Assembly (NCBI RefSeq): GCF_000750635.1
Contig: NZ_CCDM010000001.1
Coordinates: 124,001 to 188,000, forward strand
Source: Oceanobacillus jeddahensis
Lineage (GTDB): Bacteria; Bacillota; Bacilli; Bacillales; Amphibacillaceae
Length of the DNA: 64,000 bases
Direction: 5' to 3'
Positions 63,242 through 64,000 of this stretch are shown here, one piece after another. Under the pieces are notes generated by a model. That model worked only from the letters and a program-made list of their open reading frames with translations, was not told the origin of the DNA and ran no database searches. Each line of letters opens with the position of its first letter. Position 1 is the first letter of the stretch. A program made the position numbers and the translations under genes.

Positions 63242-63898
63242 ATGTGGAAACACATCCTGGTAGTATTTTTATCAGCAATTATTATTCTTAGCGGGTGTGC
63301 AAATGATACAGTGGAGAATGAAAATAGCTCTTCGGATAGTGAAAAGGATAATATGGTTGAAGATAGTAATGATGAAGAGAAGGAAAATCAAGAATCGAAT
63401 AGTAATGAATCATCAGAGGAAGAATTTGACGAGGTTATTCATATAGAAAAAGAGCTGTTGGATAAAGGGGTTCCCAGAAGAGGGGTAAATGATATATTAA
63501 GTGGAAGAGAACTGGAATATGAGAGGCATGACGATGAATCTTATACATATAAGCTGACCACGCAGGAACTTGAGGAAATAAAAGAAGAAGTAGAAAGAGG
63601 TATTGAGGAAGATATCGTTAAAGAATTTGCAGATAGTGAAGAAATGGTATCCTTACATGAAATTGAGGTAAATGAACCTTATACAAAATTCACGCTTATT
63701 GTTGATGAGGATGTTTATAAAGATACCCGGGATGCATTTGCAGCATATGCTTTAAGTATATCCAGTTTGTTTTGGCAAGCTCTTGAAGGAAAGGACTTGG
63801 ACTCCTATGAAGTTCAAGTTGATATGAAGGATGCAGAATCTGGAGAAATCTTTGAATCTGTTAACTATTTAGAAGAAGATATTAACTATTATGATTAG
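63242..63898 (+). CDS. Acidic lipoprotein, unknown function
   Basis: 218 residues. Lipobox LSGC (Cys about 19) follows a hydrophobic signal. Then a low-complexity Ser/Glu/Asp/Asn linker of about 45 residues, and a folded domain with HIEKELLDKGVPRRGVNDILSGRELEYE (in part: LLDKGVPRRGVNDIL) and a Tyr-rich end. No family recognised. GGGGGG precedes the ATG. Extreme acidity fits a salt-tolerant host. Confidence 0.75.
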   Translation: MWKHILVVFLSAIIILSGCANDTVENENSSSDSEKDNMVEDSNDEEKENQESNSNESSEEEFDEVIHIEKELLDKGVPRRGVNDILSGRELEYERHDDESYTYKLTTQELEEIKEEVERGIEEDIVKEFADSEEMVSLHEIEVNEPYTKFTLIVDEDVYKDTRDAFAAYALSISSLFWQALEGKDLDSYEVQVDMKDAESGEIFESVNYLEEDINYYD

Positions 63899-63965
63899 CC
63901 AGCCAAAAGAGAACATACCATTATATAAACACATTCTCTTCCAAGCACCCGCTACCCTATAAAAA

Positions 63966-64000
63966 TAGGACAAAGGAGTTACTCTCCCTTGTCCTATAAG
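63966..64000 (-). terminator. Terminator of a minus-strand gene beyond the window
   Basis: ATAGGACAA..GGAG pairs with CTCC..TTGTCCTAT; the T-run (TTTTTATAGG) lies on the minus-strand side, so a gene entering from the right would end here. Confidence 0.6.

Overview
The window looks like the chromosome of a low-GC, spore-former-type Bacillaceae close to Oceanobacillus or Virgibacillus. The basis is AT-rich coding sequence, AGGAGG-type ribosome binding sites, acidic extracellular proteins, a glycine betaine transporter, and gene order. The series mscS, yyzM, ychF, rpsF-ssb-rpsR, yybS-gdpP-rplI-dnaC, purA, walRKHIJ-htrA and rlmH follows the left flank of a Bacillus-type replication origin. No rRNA, tRNA, CRISPR array, insertion sequence or prophage was seen.

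Layout. 1-3.5 kb: mechanosensitive channel, YyzM, YchF and the S6-SSB-S18 operon with a probable S6:S18 leader. 3.6-6 kb: minus-strand accessory genes, including a CitMHS citrate transporter. 6.7-11.8 kb: yybS, gdpP (c-di-AMP hydrolase), rplI and the replicative helicase. 12.3-18.8 kb: a peptide-binding lipoprotein and, on the other strand, a complete permease/ATPase operon. 20-27.6 kb: opuAA-AB-AC, a TcaA-like lipoprotein, then a second OpuAC-type binding protein, a TetR regulator and an MFS exporter that share one operator sequence. 27.9-36.7 kb: purA, the essential WalRK operon and HtrA. 36.8-37.4 kb: a DnaA-box cluster followed by a parS site. 37.5-44.2 kb: ABC exporter, small secreted protein, acetyltransferase, TraB-family and CNNM/CorC-family membrane proteins, and a divergent HprK. 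44.3-47 kb: a large membrane protein with a degenerate AAA+ domain plus TPRs. 47.4-56.8 kb: a hexuronate catabolic cluster (GH31 glycosidase, fructuronate reductase, UxuA, UxaC, TRAP transporter, LacI regulator) with two identical palindromic operators. 56.9-60.4 kb: pyruvate oxidase, HAD phosphatase and RlmH. 60.4-64 kb: an accessory tail with a TerB-N protein, gene remnants and a lipoprotein.

How the parts work together. OpuA imports compatible solutes and GdpP sets c-di-AMP, which in relatives controls potassium and solute uptake; together they fit a salt-tolerant organism. WalRK, its inhibitors WalH/WalI, WalJ and HtrA form the cell-wall homeostasis module, preceded by an unusual array of eight TGT hexamers at 11-bp spacing. 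The hexuronate operon and the GH31 gene are probably co-controlled by the neighbouring LacI-type protein.

Most interesting items: the 11-bp phased array before walR; the DnaA-box cluster next to parS; the pseudo-AAA+/TPR membrane protein; an interspersed 220-250 bp structured repeat with competing pairings; the three-site TetR regulon around an orphan OpuAC; and the second-type HprK. Functional names come from reading the sequences and from family knowledge; no database search was run.
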